This document shows, one piece after another, positions 28,475 to 36,059 of a DNA stretch of 64,000 nt (positions are counted from its first letter, which is position 1; the number at the start of each line of letters is the position of its first letter). The notes below the pieces were generated by a model that worked only from the letters and a program-made list of their open reading frames with translations, made no database searches and was not told where the DNA came from. The translations under genes and the position numbers were made by a program. Origin of the DNA: Deltaproteobacteria bacterium (GTDB lineage Bacteria; Myxococcota; Kuafuiibacteriia; Kuafuiibacteriales; Kuafuiibacteriaceae). Location: contig JADJBV010000001.1 of NCBI GenBank assembly GCA_016703535.1, positions 4,578,001 through 4,642,000 of the forward strand. Reading direction: 5' to 3'.

Positions 28475-29220
28475 TGATCCCGAACATGAGTCGGATCGCG
28501 CTCGTCACCGGCGGCACCCGGGGCCTGGGCCTGGCCATCGCCGAAGCCCTGGCCACCGCGGGGCACACGCCGATCCTCGGCTACCACCAGGACGAAGCGG
28601 CCGCGGCCGCCGCCCTCACCTCGATCCGAACTTTGGCGCCCCGGGCCGTGGCCTGGCCGGTGGACATCGCCGACCCCGAGGCCGTCGAGGCCCTCGCGAC
28701 CCGGGCCCAAGCCGAACTCGGCCCGATCCAGATCTTGATCAACAACGCCTTCCGCTCCGGACGGCCGCCCCAAAAAGTGCACGAACTTTCTCCCAGCGCG
28801 TGGCGCGAAGATCTGGCCACCAACTTGGACGGGCCCTTTTGGGTGACCCGAGCGGCCTTGCCTCAAATGATCGCCAGCGGCTTCGGGAGGGTGGTCTTCA
28901 TCGGCTCCTTGGCGGCCCGAGGCGAGATGGGCCGCGCCGCCTACTCCACCGCCAAAGCGGCGCTCGCGGGCCTGGCGGGCACCATCGCCCAGGAGTACGC
29001 GCGCCAAGGGATCACCGCCAACGTGATCAGCCCCGGTTTCATCGACGCCGGCGCCTTCTTGCGGCTTTCGCCCGAGATCCGGGAGCGGGCCTTGAAGCGG
29101 GTCCCCTCGGGCCGAGCCGGCCAAGCCAGTGAAGTGGCGGCCCTGGTGACCCACGTGGTCAGCGACGCCGGTGGCTATCTGAACGGCCAGGTGTTGTCGG
29201 TCGACGGCGGCACCCGTTAG
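28474..29220 (+). CDS. SDR-family oxidoreductase, FabG-like
   Basis: 248 residues. The start ATG overlaps the exonuclease stop; an in-frame ATG lies 12 nt further on. Cofactor motif TGGTRGLG (NADP-type Arg following), NNA (here INNAF), catalytic Ser145, Tyr157 and Lys161 (YSTAK), and the C-terminal VDGG are all present. Length and motifs fit 3-oxoacyl-ACP reductase-like enzymes, but many SDRs share them and the substrate is open. fabK- and fabH-like genes converge on it, which weakly supports a role in acyl chain metabolism. Confidence 0.9.
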   Translation: MIPNMSRIALVTGGTRGLGLAIAEALATAGHTPILGYHQDEAAAAAALTSIRTLAPRAVAWPVDIADPEAVEALATRAQAELGPIQILINNAFRSGRPPQKVHELSPSAWREDLATNLDGPFWVTRAALPQMIASGFGRVVFIGSLAARGEMGRAAYSTAKAALAGLAGTIAQEYARQGITANVISPGFIDAGAFLRLSPEIRERALKRVPSGRAGQASEVAALVTHVVSDAGGYLNGQVLSVDGGTR

Positions 29221-29247
29221 GGTCCGCGCGGCCACGCGGGATTGAAG

Positions 29248-29336
29248 ACCGCTTAGGAATGCAGGAACCTAGGAGCTTGAGGAATTGGGCCGAGCTGCTT
29301 GGGGACTCTTCCTGGTTTCCTGGCTTCCTAAGCGGT
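29248..29336. terminator. Long imperfect inverted repeat between convergent genes
   Basis: Outer arms ACCGCTTAGGAA (29248-29259) and TTCCTAAGCGGT (29325-29336) pair perfectly over 12 bp; after a 2-nt mismatch, CAGGAA (29262-29267) pairs with TTCCTG (29317-29322). The loop is about 50 nt and has no T-tract. Its position between the SDR and fabK-like stops suggests a bidirectional terminator, but the length also fits a degraded MITE. Confidence 0.6.
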
Positions 29337-29350
29337 TCGCCAAAACGTCT

Positions 29351-30385
29351 CTACTTGCCGCCTCGGGCCCGGGTGGTCTCGGCGTCGCTTTCGGTGGGGC
29401 GCGCCGCCTTCAAGAAGCCGCCGGCTCGACCGGTCGCCTCCTGATATTCGGCCAACAGTTGATCGAAGAGTTCCTTGACGCTGAGCACGTCCTTCACCAA
29501 GGCCGCGCCGGTGCCGGCGTAAAACACACCTTCTTGCAGGTTGCCTTCGTGGGCCGCTTTTTTGGCCCGGCCTCGGCCGACCAAGGTGCGCACCTCTTCC
29601 ACCGGTCGATCGGCGGCCTCGAGGGCCAGGACCTGCTCGACGAACGGGGAACGGAGGGCCCGGCTCGGGTGGTACTTCTTGGAGAACACCGGCACGTCGC
29701 CTTCGCCGGCCTCCAGTAACAACTTCTGGTAGATCGCGGGCGCGTTCGACTCTTTGGTCGCGAGGAAGCGAGTCCCCATTTGGATGCCGTCGGCGCCCAA
29801 ACACATGGCCGCCGCCATCCCGTAGCCGTCGACGATCCCGCCCGCCGCGATCAACGGGACCTCGATGCCCCGGGCCACGTGGGGGATGTTGGTGATCGCC
29901 GAGGCGCCATCGATGGAGACGTGACCGCCGGCCTCCACACTTTCGAGCACGATCGCGTCGACCCCGTGTTTGATCGCACTTTGGGCCAACTTCAGGTTCG
30001 GCACCACGTGAACACAAAGGGCGCCGGCCTCTTTGATCCGCGGCGTCAACACCTTGGGAGAGCCCGCCGACATGAAGATGATCTTCACGCCGTGGGAGAG
30101 GGCCATCTCCAGGTGGGCCGAATATTCGCCGAGCACCAGCGGGAAGTTCACCGCGAAGGGCCGGTCGGTGAGCTGCTTGGCTCGGACCACCTGCACCTCG
30201 AACTCGTCGACCGACATGATCGAAGCGCCGAGGACTCCGAGGCCACCTTCGTTGGAGACCGCCGCCACCAACTCGCCCTCGGACAACCAGGCCATGGCGC
30301 CTTGGATGATCGGGTAGTCGATGCCAAAAAGCCGAGTGATCGGGGTCTCGAAGGTGGGTCGACTGGGGACGTGGACGACGCTCAT
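29351..30385 (-). CDS. FabK-like enoyl-ACP reductase II / nitronate monooxygenase-family flavoprotein
   Basis: 344 residues. This FMN-dependent TIM barrel family contains FabK and nitronate monooxygenases. Motifs resemble Streptococcus FabK closely: QGAMAWLSEGELVAAVSNEGG near the N-terminus, ESVEAGGHVS with His155, IAAGGIVDGYGMAAAMCLGA and QMGTRFLATKESNA. It lies 10 bp downstream of fabH in the same orientation, which favours FabK, the last reductive step of fatty acid elongation. Nitronate monooxygenase remains the alternative. Confidence 0.85.
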   Translation of the reverse strand: MSVVHVPSRPTFETPITRLFGIDYPIIQGAMAWLSEGELVAAVSNEGGLGVLGASIMSVDEFEVQVVRAKQLTDRPFAVNFPLVLGEYSAHLEMALSHGVKIIFMSAGSPKVLTPRIKEAGALCVHVVPNLKLAQSAIKHGVDAIVLESVEAGGHVSIDGASAITNIPHVARGIEVPLIAAGGIVDGYGMAAAMCLGADGIQMGTRFLATKESNAPAIYQKLLLEAGEGDVPVFSKKYHPSRALRSPFVEQVLALEAADRPVEEVRTLVGRGRAKKAAHEGNLQEGVFYAGTGAALVKDVLSVKELFDQLLAEYQEATGRAGGFLKAARPTESDAETTRARGGK

Positions 30386-30395
30386 TGTTTTATCC

Positions 30396-31391
30396 TCACC
30401 AACGGATCAGGTGGGCGCCCCAGATCATACCGGCGCCGATCGCCATCATCAGCACCAGGTCGCCGGGCTTGATCAGCCCTTGCCGCGCCGACTCATCGAG
30501 GGCGATCAGGGCGCTGGCCGCCACCGTGTTGCCGTACCGTTCGATGTTGGTGTGTGTCTTCTTGAGTGAAATGCCGGACAACTCCAGCACATGAAAGAGC
30601 AGGCGTTTGTTGGCCTGGTGGGCGACGACGAAGTCCAGGTCTTCGACCCGGTAGCCACCCTTCTGCAACACCTCGTGGATCACCGCCGGCAGCTCCCGGG
30701 TCGCGCAGTCCCAGACGGCTCGACCGTTCATCTCCAGCTTGATCTTGCCGTCCCGGACCGCCTCGGGCGTAAACCACTCTTTGGTGCCGCCGATGTATTG
30801 GCCGACGATCCCAGTCAAAGATCCGTCGCTGTGGAGCACACTCTCCAAGATGCCGCGTTGGCCGTCGGGCGAGGGGCCCATGATCACCGCCGCCGCGCCG
30901 TCGCCGAAGATCGGGGCCACGGTGCGATCGGTCCAGTCCAAGATGGTGCGGCTCATGATGTGGGTGCCGACCACCGCCACGTGTTTGACGATCCCGGACT
31001 CGATCAACCCCCGGGCCAACATGGTGCCGCCGATGGCGCCGGCGCAGGCCATCTTCACGTCGAAGGCGAAGCCTTTTTTGGAGGCGATGCCTAACTTCTC
31101 TTGAATATAACAAGCGGTCGCGGGGATCGGCACGTCGCCGACCCCAACCGAACAGATGATCCCATCCAAAGCCTCGGCCGGCAGCTGGGCCGACTCCAAG
31201 GCCCGGCGGATGGCGGTGGCGCCCATGTCGCTGGTTTGTTCGTCGGGTGCCGCGACGCGTCGGGTGTCGATGCCCAACTTCTCCACGACCCAGGCGGGGT
31301 CGCAGCCCTCGGCCAACCTGGCGACGTCGTCGTTGGTGACGATCTTTTCGGGCACATAAGAGCCAGTCCCGATGATCGCCGCTCGCACCAC
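30396..31391 (-). CDS. fabH: 3-oxoacyl-ACP synthase III
   Basis: 331 residues, GTG start. The thiolase-fold catalytic triad is intact: Cys116 (VKMACAGAIG), His258 (VAHQANKR) and Asn288 (ERYGNTVAAS). The enzyme condenses an acyl-CoA starter with malonyl-ACP to initiate fatty acid synthesis. The next gene is FabK-like, 10 bp away. A TAGCTT hexamer lies 6 nt before the start, suggesting leaderless transcription; an overlapping out-of-frame ATG 4 nt upstream is ignored. A paralogue in secondary metabolism cannot be excluded without the rest of the genome. Confidence 0.92.
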   Translation of the reverse strand: MVRAAIIGTGSYVPEKIVTNDDVARLAEGCDPAWVVEKLGIDTRRVAAPDEQTSDMGATAIRRALESAQLPAEALDGIICSVGVGDVPIPATACYIQEKLGIASKKGFAFDVKMACAGAIGGTMLARGLIESGIVKHVAVVGTHIMSRTILDWTDRTVAPIFGDGAAAVIMGPSPDGQRGILESVLHSDGSLTGIVGQYIGGTKEWFTPEAVRDGKIKLEMNGRAVWDCATRELPAVIHEVLQKGGYRVEDLDFVVAHQANKRLLFHVLELSGISLKKTHTNIERYGNTVAASALIALDESARQGLIKPGDLVLMMAIGAGMIWGAHLIRW

Positions 31392-31397
31392 CCATCG

Positions 31398-31403
31398 AAG
31401 CTA
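31398..31403 (-). promoter_or_regulatory. Candidate -10 hexamer TAGCTT, 6 nt before fabH GTG
   Basis: On the minus strand. It overlaps the stem TAGGGC-ATC-GCCCTA (31402-31416), which could modulate or terminate read-through from folB. Confidence 0.45.
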
Positions 31404-31479
31404 GGGCATCGCCCTAAGGCCTGGATACTGGACCACTGACGGGGGTGGTTCGCCCGAAGGCCCCTCCGCCCATCGCCGT

Positions 31480-31839
31480 TCAGCGAGCGCTGCGTTCGAT
31501 CTCGACCGCCACCGTGCGGGCCCCAGGCACCGCTTGTGGTTTGGCGACCCGAACCCAAACCCGCTCGACCCGGGCGCCGTCCAGGGCCAACACCCTGGCG
31601 GCCACCCGCTCGGCGAAGGCCTCGATCAGGTGGAGACGTTCGGCCGCCACCGCCCGGCAGATTTGGGCGATCTGGTCGTAGTCCACCGTATGGCCGAGGG
31701 TGTCGCTGAGGCCGGCCTCCCGGGTGTCGGTCTGCACCGACACCTCCAGGACCAGCCGCTGGGGCGCCAGGTGTTCGTGTGGATAAACGCCGACCACGGC
31801 TTCGACTTCGAGTCCTTCCAGCCTGATCCGGTCGGTCAC
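31480..31839 (-). CDS. folB: Dihydroneopterin aldolase
   Basis: 119 residues, the normal length, GTG start. The sequence starts TDRIRLEGLEVEAVVGVYPHE, contains LSDTLGHTVDYDQI with the substrate-contacting Tyr, and LIEAFAERVAARVL, all standard FolB features; the enzyme converts dihydroneopterin to hydroxymethyl-dihydropterin in folate synthesis. It is a single free-standing domain. fabH follows 88 bp downstream on the same strand. A TAAGGG hexamer sits 6 nt upstream of the start. Confidence 0.93.
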   Translation of the reverse strand: MTDRIRLEGLEVEAVVGVYPHEHLAPQRLVLEVSVQTDTREAGLSDTLGHTVDYDQIAQICRAVAAERLHLIEAFAERVAARVLALDGARVERVWVRVAKPQAVPGARTVAVEIERSAR

Positions 31840-31845
31840 CCGGCA

Positions 31846-31851
31846 CCCTTA
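31846..31851 (-). promoter_or_regulatory. Candidate -10 hexamer TAAGGG, 6 nt before folB GTG
   Basis: TA-initial, minus strand, spacing as in other putative leaderless genes here; the final T of TANNNT is missing. Confidence 0.3.
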
Positions 31852-31922
31852 CTCGCTCCGGCGCTCCGCCAGAAGTGGGATCGGGCCGCGAAGGATCACC
31901 TGGGATCACAAGTACAGACATC

Positions 31923-31936
31923 TGCCTACATATCGG
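31923..31936. promoter_or_regulatory. TGCCTACATATCGG motif upstream of annexin gene
   Basis: Lies 69-82 bp before the annexin gene, reverse complement CCGATATGTAGGCA. It matches sites near 16260 and 52047 except for a 2-nt AT insertion. Confidence 0.4.
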
Positions 31937-32004
31937 AAATGACTGTGGATTTTTCGCAACAAGGGCGAACGTGAGCCGATAATGGGCCGCCCCGAGGAAC
32001 TTCT

Positions 32005-34971
32005 ATGAGCACGGACATCAACCTGAGCCGCAACGGCGGACTGACCACCCTCGACATCGCTCGGACCCTGGAGTCCGACCCGGCCGCCGCCGCCCAGCTC
32101 GGGACGTATTTCCGCGCCCAAGACTCGGTGCGGGTGCAACACCGCAACCTTGGGACCTTCGACGTCCAGGGCGACACCGAAAGCGTCAACTACGGTCGCA
32201 CCTCCAGCAGCGACGTCGCCGCCAACATGCAGGGCGGCCCGGTGATGTTGGCCAACGCCGAATACGCGATCTCCGCCAGCGGCACCATCGACAAGAACGG
32301 TGGCTGGTGGGGCGGCGACGTGAGCCCGACCGACACGGCCAGCGACGGCCGCACCCGCCTCCAGGTGGCGGTGGTCAAAGACGGTCAGGTGCTCCGCACC
32401 GAAAACTTCCGGCCCGACGCCGATGGTCAGATGCGCATCACGCCCCGTCGCGGCGAAGAGGGCGCGACCCTCGGCTTCTTTATGTTGGACGGCACCGACG
32501 CCTCCGAGCGGGCCGACAACAGCGGTACCTTCAAGGTCAGCGTCGACGAGACCACCGAAACCCGGACCGCCTCGGCGATCGCCGTGCGCGCCCAAGACGC
32601 CGAAGGCATCCGCGTCGCCGGTCAACAGATCGCCCAGGCCTTCGAGACCGCCCCCGAGGCCGCTTATCTGCCCGAGCCCGATCGGAGCCTCGCGGACTGC
32701 CCCGCTGGCCGTGGCATCGTGCGCGACGCCGACAACAACTCGGCGGTGACCACCGACGGCTACGTGTTCCGCTTCCAAGAGAACAAGGTGTCGATCTACG
32801 CGCCCGATCGGGACGAGCCGATCAGCACCTTCGATGGTCGGAACGTGACCGAAGCCGACGGCACCACCTGGAAGGCCGAAAGCGGCAACTACATCGCTCC
32901 CAACGGCGCCTTGTTGCGCCTGGAGTACGACGGCAACAACCTGCGGGCCGCTGAGCTGATCCACGGCGACAGCCGCCTCAAGGTCGACGGCGCGGGCCCG
33001 GCGGACGGCGCGGTGTCCTTGGGTCAGGTCGAAGGCGGCGGTTACGATCGTCGACGGGACCTGGTCGAAGGCGACGCCCTCGGCAACACCTATCGTCTCG
33101 GCGGCGACAACCTGCGGCTCGACGATCTGGACGTGACCTGGAGCGTGGAGCGACGGGGCGCCGATCTCGGCGTGGTCGCCAGCGGCCACGACGGTCAACG
33201 GGGCCGAGAGGTCCTGGAGCGCATCCCTTATTACGTGGCGCCTGAGCTCAAGCCGGCCTTCGGCACCCAAGATCACGAGCGCATGTTGCGCAGCGAGATC
33301 GAAGATCAACGTTCGACCCTGTCGGGGTTGGGCCAAGCCGAAGGCGCCACGCCGGACGAGGCTCGTTTGGTCGCGGACTACCTCCTGGGACCGGTCTCCG
33401 GCCAATACCAAGAGTACGCGGATCGGATGTCGGCCTCTCGGGACGCCCGCGAGATCCGCAACTGGTTGCCCGGCAACGAAAGCCCGGAAGCCTCACGGGA
33501 GATGATCCAGCAATACCAGCAGCAGCTGATGATGCAGCAGCTGATGGGTGGCCTGCCCGCTTACTTCAAGGACTTCCCGGAGGCGATGGCCGCGATCCAG
33601 CAGCTGGTCGCGGTGTTGGCCAGCCAGGCCTCGATGCAGAGTGACTTCCAGGCCGGCGCCTCCAACCTGCGTTCGTACATCCCGAGCGTCGCGGCGGCCC
33701 AGGCCAACCAGACGGCGATGGCGCCCGAAATGGTGGTGGACCAAGCCCTGCGCGGCCTCAACAACCGCAATGGTCGCAACCCGCTGGAGCGTTTTGACCT
33801 CAACAGCGGCGCTCAATACGCGGCCCGTCGGGCCGGACGAGACCCGGGCGCGGCGTTGTTGGCCCGCCGGATGGCCGAAGCGACCCCGACCGATCGGACC
33901 GATCGCAGCGATCGCACCCAGCCGATGAGCAAAGAGGTCGAGGCCAAGGCCACGGACCTGGCGATGCAGATCCACGATGCGGTGGACGGCTTGGGCGGCA
34001 CCGACGTCGCCAAGTTGACCGACCTGCTCAGCAAGGCCTCGCCCCAAGAGAAGGCGGCCCTGAAGATCGTCTACCAGCAGCTCTACGGGGAGAGCGTGGA
34101 AGACGCGATCGCGGGCGACACCTCCTTCAACACCGAAAGCTCTTTGCTCTCGATGTTGAACTCGACGGCCTCCACCACCAACGTGGTGGTCGACGACGCA
34201 AAGGCGACCCAAGACGCGGCGACCTTGAACGAGGCGATGCGGTCTGACTGGTGGAACCCGGGCACCTGGGGCACCTCGGACGACAAACTCCAAGAGGTCA
34301 TGAACAACCGCTCGCCGGCCGAGCTGAAGCGGATCTCGGAGATCTACGAGGCGAGCTACGGCGAGAGCCTCCGCGACGCGATCACCGACGACACCAGCGG
34401 GGACTACCAGGCCACGCTGCTCGCGCAGCTGGACCGGGCCGAAGGCGCCAAGCCGCTGATCGTGAGTTCGAACCCAGCCGAGGTTGAAGCCAACCAGGCG
34501 GCCTTGGCGATCAACAACGCGGTCCGGGGCGCGGGCACCGACAACCAGAAGTTGGTCGACGTGTTGTCGGCCCTGTCGAACGAAGGCAAGGCCAAGCTCC
34601 AAGAGGTCTATCCCAAGTTGTACGGGGAGAGCCTGGAGGACGCGATCAAGGGCGACACCAACGACCACTGGGACCTGGACTTCCAGAACACCCTCTTGGC
34701 CCTCGCCCAGAACCCCCGCTCGACCGCGACGACGGCCGATGAGCTCAAGGCGACCCAGGACGCGGCCCGCTTCCGGGCAGCGATCACCACCTGGGATGGC
34801 ACCGACGAGGCGGTCCTGGACGAGCTGTTGACCACCCGCTCCCCGGCGGAGATCAAGCGGATGGGCGAGATCTACCAGTCCCGCTTCGGGGAGAGCCTGG
34901 CCGAGGCCATCGAGGGTGACACCAGCGGGTGGTCGAAGACCGCCCTCCTCCACCAGCTCTCGCTCCAGTAG
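32005..34971 (+). CDS. Annexin-repeat protein with LecA-like and DUF1521-like regions
   Basis: 988 residues, ATG preceded by Shine-Dalgarno GAGGA at 6 nt; no signal peptide. The C-terminus has four annexin repeats at about 648-722, 733-806, 828-902 and 915-988. Each keeps G-T followed 39 residues later by Asp, the spacing of the type II Ca2+ site, and the block Y.xxYGESLxxAIxxDT. Residues 83-182 resemble the galactose lectin LecA (PA-IL), ending RADNSGTFKVSV versus YGNNSGSFSVNI. Residues about 249-330 (DGYVFRF...TEADGTTWK...PNGALL) recall DUF1521 of rhizobial type III effectors, lacking its GDPH. A Gln-rich helix spans 500-515. Binding of membranes and sugar is plausible. A SycD-like chaperone gene follows by 47 bp. 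Confidence 0.9.
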   Translation: MSTDINLSRNGGLTTLDIARTLESDPAAAAQLGTYFRAQDSVRVQHRNLGTFDVQGDTESVNYGRTSSSDVAANMQGGPVMLANAEYAISASGTIDKNGGWWGGDVSPTDTASDGRTRLQVAVVKDGQVLRTENFRPDADGQMRITPRRGEEGATLGFFMLDGTDASERADNSGTFKVSVDETTETRTASAIAVRAQDAEGIRVAGQQIAQAFETAPEAAYLPEPDRSLADCPAGRGIVRDADNNSAVTTDGYVFRFQENKVSIYAPDRDEPISTFDGRNVTEADGTTWKAESGNYIAPNGALLRLEYDGNNLRAAELIHGDSRLKVDGAGPADGAVSLGQVEGGGYDRRRDLVEGDALGNTYRLGGDNLRLDDLDVTWSVERRGADLGVVASGHDGQRGREVLERIPYYVAPELKPAFGTQDHERMLRSEIEDQRSTLSGLGQAEGATPDEARLVADYLLGPVSGQYQEYADRMSASRDAREIRNWLPGNESPEASREMIQQYQQQLMMQQLMGGLPAYFKDFPEAMAAIQQLVAVLASQASMQSDFQAGASNLRSYIPSVAAAQANQTAMAPEMVVDQALRGLNNRNGRNPLERFDLNSGAQYAARRAGRDPGAALLARRMAEATPTDRTDRSDRTQPMSKEVEAKATDLAMQIHDAVDGLGGTDVAKLTDLLSKASPQEKAALKIVYQQLYGESVEDAIAGDTSFNTESSLLSMLNSTASTTNVVVDDAKATQDAATLNEAMRSDWWNPGTWGTSDDKLQEVMNNRSPAELKRISEIYEASYGESLRDAITDDTSGDYQATLLAQLDRAEGAKPLIVSSNPAEVEANQAALAINNAVRGAGTDNQKLVDVLSALSNEGKAKLQEVYPKLYGESLEDAIKGDTNDHWDLDFQNTLLALAQNPRSTATTADELKATQDAARFRAAITTWDGTDEAVLDELLTTRSPAEIKRMGEIYQSRFGESLAEAIEGDTSGWSKTALLHQLSLQ

Positions 34972-34998
34972 TGCCGACAAACTGGACACGGGCGGCTC

Positions 34999-35014
34999 CT
35001 ACCCACTAGGGTAG
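34999..35014. repeat. Hairpin CTACCC-ACTA-GGGTAG directly before a start codon
   Basis: Perfect 6-bp stem 4 nt before the ATG at 35019, overlapping the -10-like TAGGGT. It may end annexin-gene transcription or simply reflect promoter sequence. Confidence 0.5.
35007..35012 (+). promoter_or_regulatory. Candidate -10 hexamer TAGGGT, 6 nt before ATG
   Basis: TANNNT type, suggesting the TPR gene has its own leaderless promoter besides any read-through from the annexin gene. Confidence 0.45.
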
Positions 35015-35018
35015 TCCG

Positions 35019-36059
35019 ATGGGTCAGGACCCGAACGATCAGGGCAAAAAGAAGCCCGATCTGAAGAGCGCCCTGACCGCCAGCCAGCTGACCGCTCAGA
35101 CCACCACCCGCACCAAGGTGGCGGTCCCCCAGGCCACGCCGAAGCCCGCCGCCAACGCCGAGACCACCGTTCAGGCAAAGACCTTCGGGGCGCCGACCCA
35201 GGCCCACGTCCCCACCTCGGTGAAGCGGGACCCGGCCAAACAGGCGCCGCCGCCGGTGTTGGTCAAAAAGCCCGCGCCGATCTCGGGGACCAAAAAGAAA
35301 GCGCCCCCCAACGCCAAAAAGGTCGGTTGGGACCCGCGGATGGTCCGACGCTTCCTGAGCGGCCAGATCACCCTGGGCCAGCTCGAGGAGATCTCCAAAG
35401 ACGAGCAGTACCAGATGGCCAAGTCGGGCCATCGGCTCCTGCGGCAAGGCAAGCTGGATAAGGCCGAGAAGATCTTCCGGGGCCTGCTCAGCTTGGATCC
35501 CCGGGACGCCTACTTTCACTTGGCCCTCGGCTCTTGCGCGCAGCGGCGCGGTGACGCGGTGGCGGCCGAGGCCTCTTACACCGCGTCCCTGAAGATCAAC
35601 CCATATTCGGCCCACGCTTTGGCCAATCGCGGGGAGGTGCGCCTCTTGCTCGGCAGGTTGGTCGAAGGCGCCCAAGATCTGGTGGGGGCGCTAGAGCAAG
35701 ATCCGGAGCTGAAGTTGCCGCCGAGCCGGCGAGCGCAAGCTACCTTGCGAATGCTCCAAGCCCAGCTTTTGGCCTTGGGCATCAAGCCGGTCGAGACCAC
35801 CTCACCCAAAGAGGTGGCGGTCGCCAAGGGCGCACCGAACAAGGCCCCGCCCCCCAAGGTCGCGCCGCGGCAAGGCCCTCCCCTCAAGGCGCCGCCGCCC
35901 AAACCCGCGGGGGCCATCGCCCCGAGTGGCAACAAGTTCGGCGCCCCCAAGGCGGCGCCGGGCGCCTTGCCACCCCGGCCGGCGCAGGCCACCCGACCGA
36001 TGGGGGCCGCACCCCGCGCCGGCGCGCCTCCGCCCCGTCGACCGCCGATCAAGAAGTGA
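35019..36059 (+). CDS. TPR protein resembling SycD/LcrH type III secretion chaperones
   Basis: 346 residues. The core (about 100-235) has three TPR units after a leader helix: ITLGQLEEISKDEQYQMAK, LLRQGKLDKAEKIFRGLLSLDP, FHLALGSCAQRRGDAVAAEA, ALANRGEVRLLLGRLVEGAQ. This order and the short leading helix match class II translocator chaperones of type III secretion (SycD/LcrH). Both flanks (1-100 and 245-346) are Lys/Ala/Pro-rich and probably disordered, which is not typical of those chaperones. It follows the annexin gene by 47 bp. A generic TPR scaffold is the alternative. The stop abuts the opposite-strand lipoprotein gene. Confidence 0.7.
   Translation: MGQDPNDQGKKKPDLKSALTASQLTAQTTTRTKVAVPQATPKPAANAETTVQAKTFGAPTQAHVPTSVKRDPAKQAPPPVLVKKPAPISGTKKKAPPNAKKVGWDPRMVRRFLSGQITLGQLEEISKDEQYQMAKSGHRLLRQGKLDKAEKIFRGLLSLDPRDAYFHLALGSCAQRRGDAVAAEASYTASLKINPYSAHALANRGEVRLLLGRLVEGAQDLVGALEQDPELKLPPSRRAQATLRMLQAQLLALGIKPVETTSPKEVAVAKGAPNKAPPPKVAPRQGPPLKAPPPKPAGAIAPSGNKFGAPKAAPGALPPRPAQATRPMGAAPRAGAPPPRRPPIKK
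35735..35748. repeat. GCAAGNNNNCTTGC palindrome, spacer CTAC
   Basis: Inside the TPR chaperone-like gene, encoding A-Q-A-T-L-R. Confidence 0.9.

Noticed and set aside
31906..33411. 501-codon minus-strand frame opposite the annexin gene
   Set aside because: The plus strand encodes unmistakable annexin repeats downstream in the same frame and has a Shine-Dalgarno.
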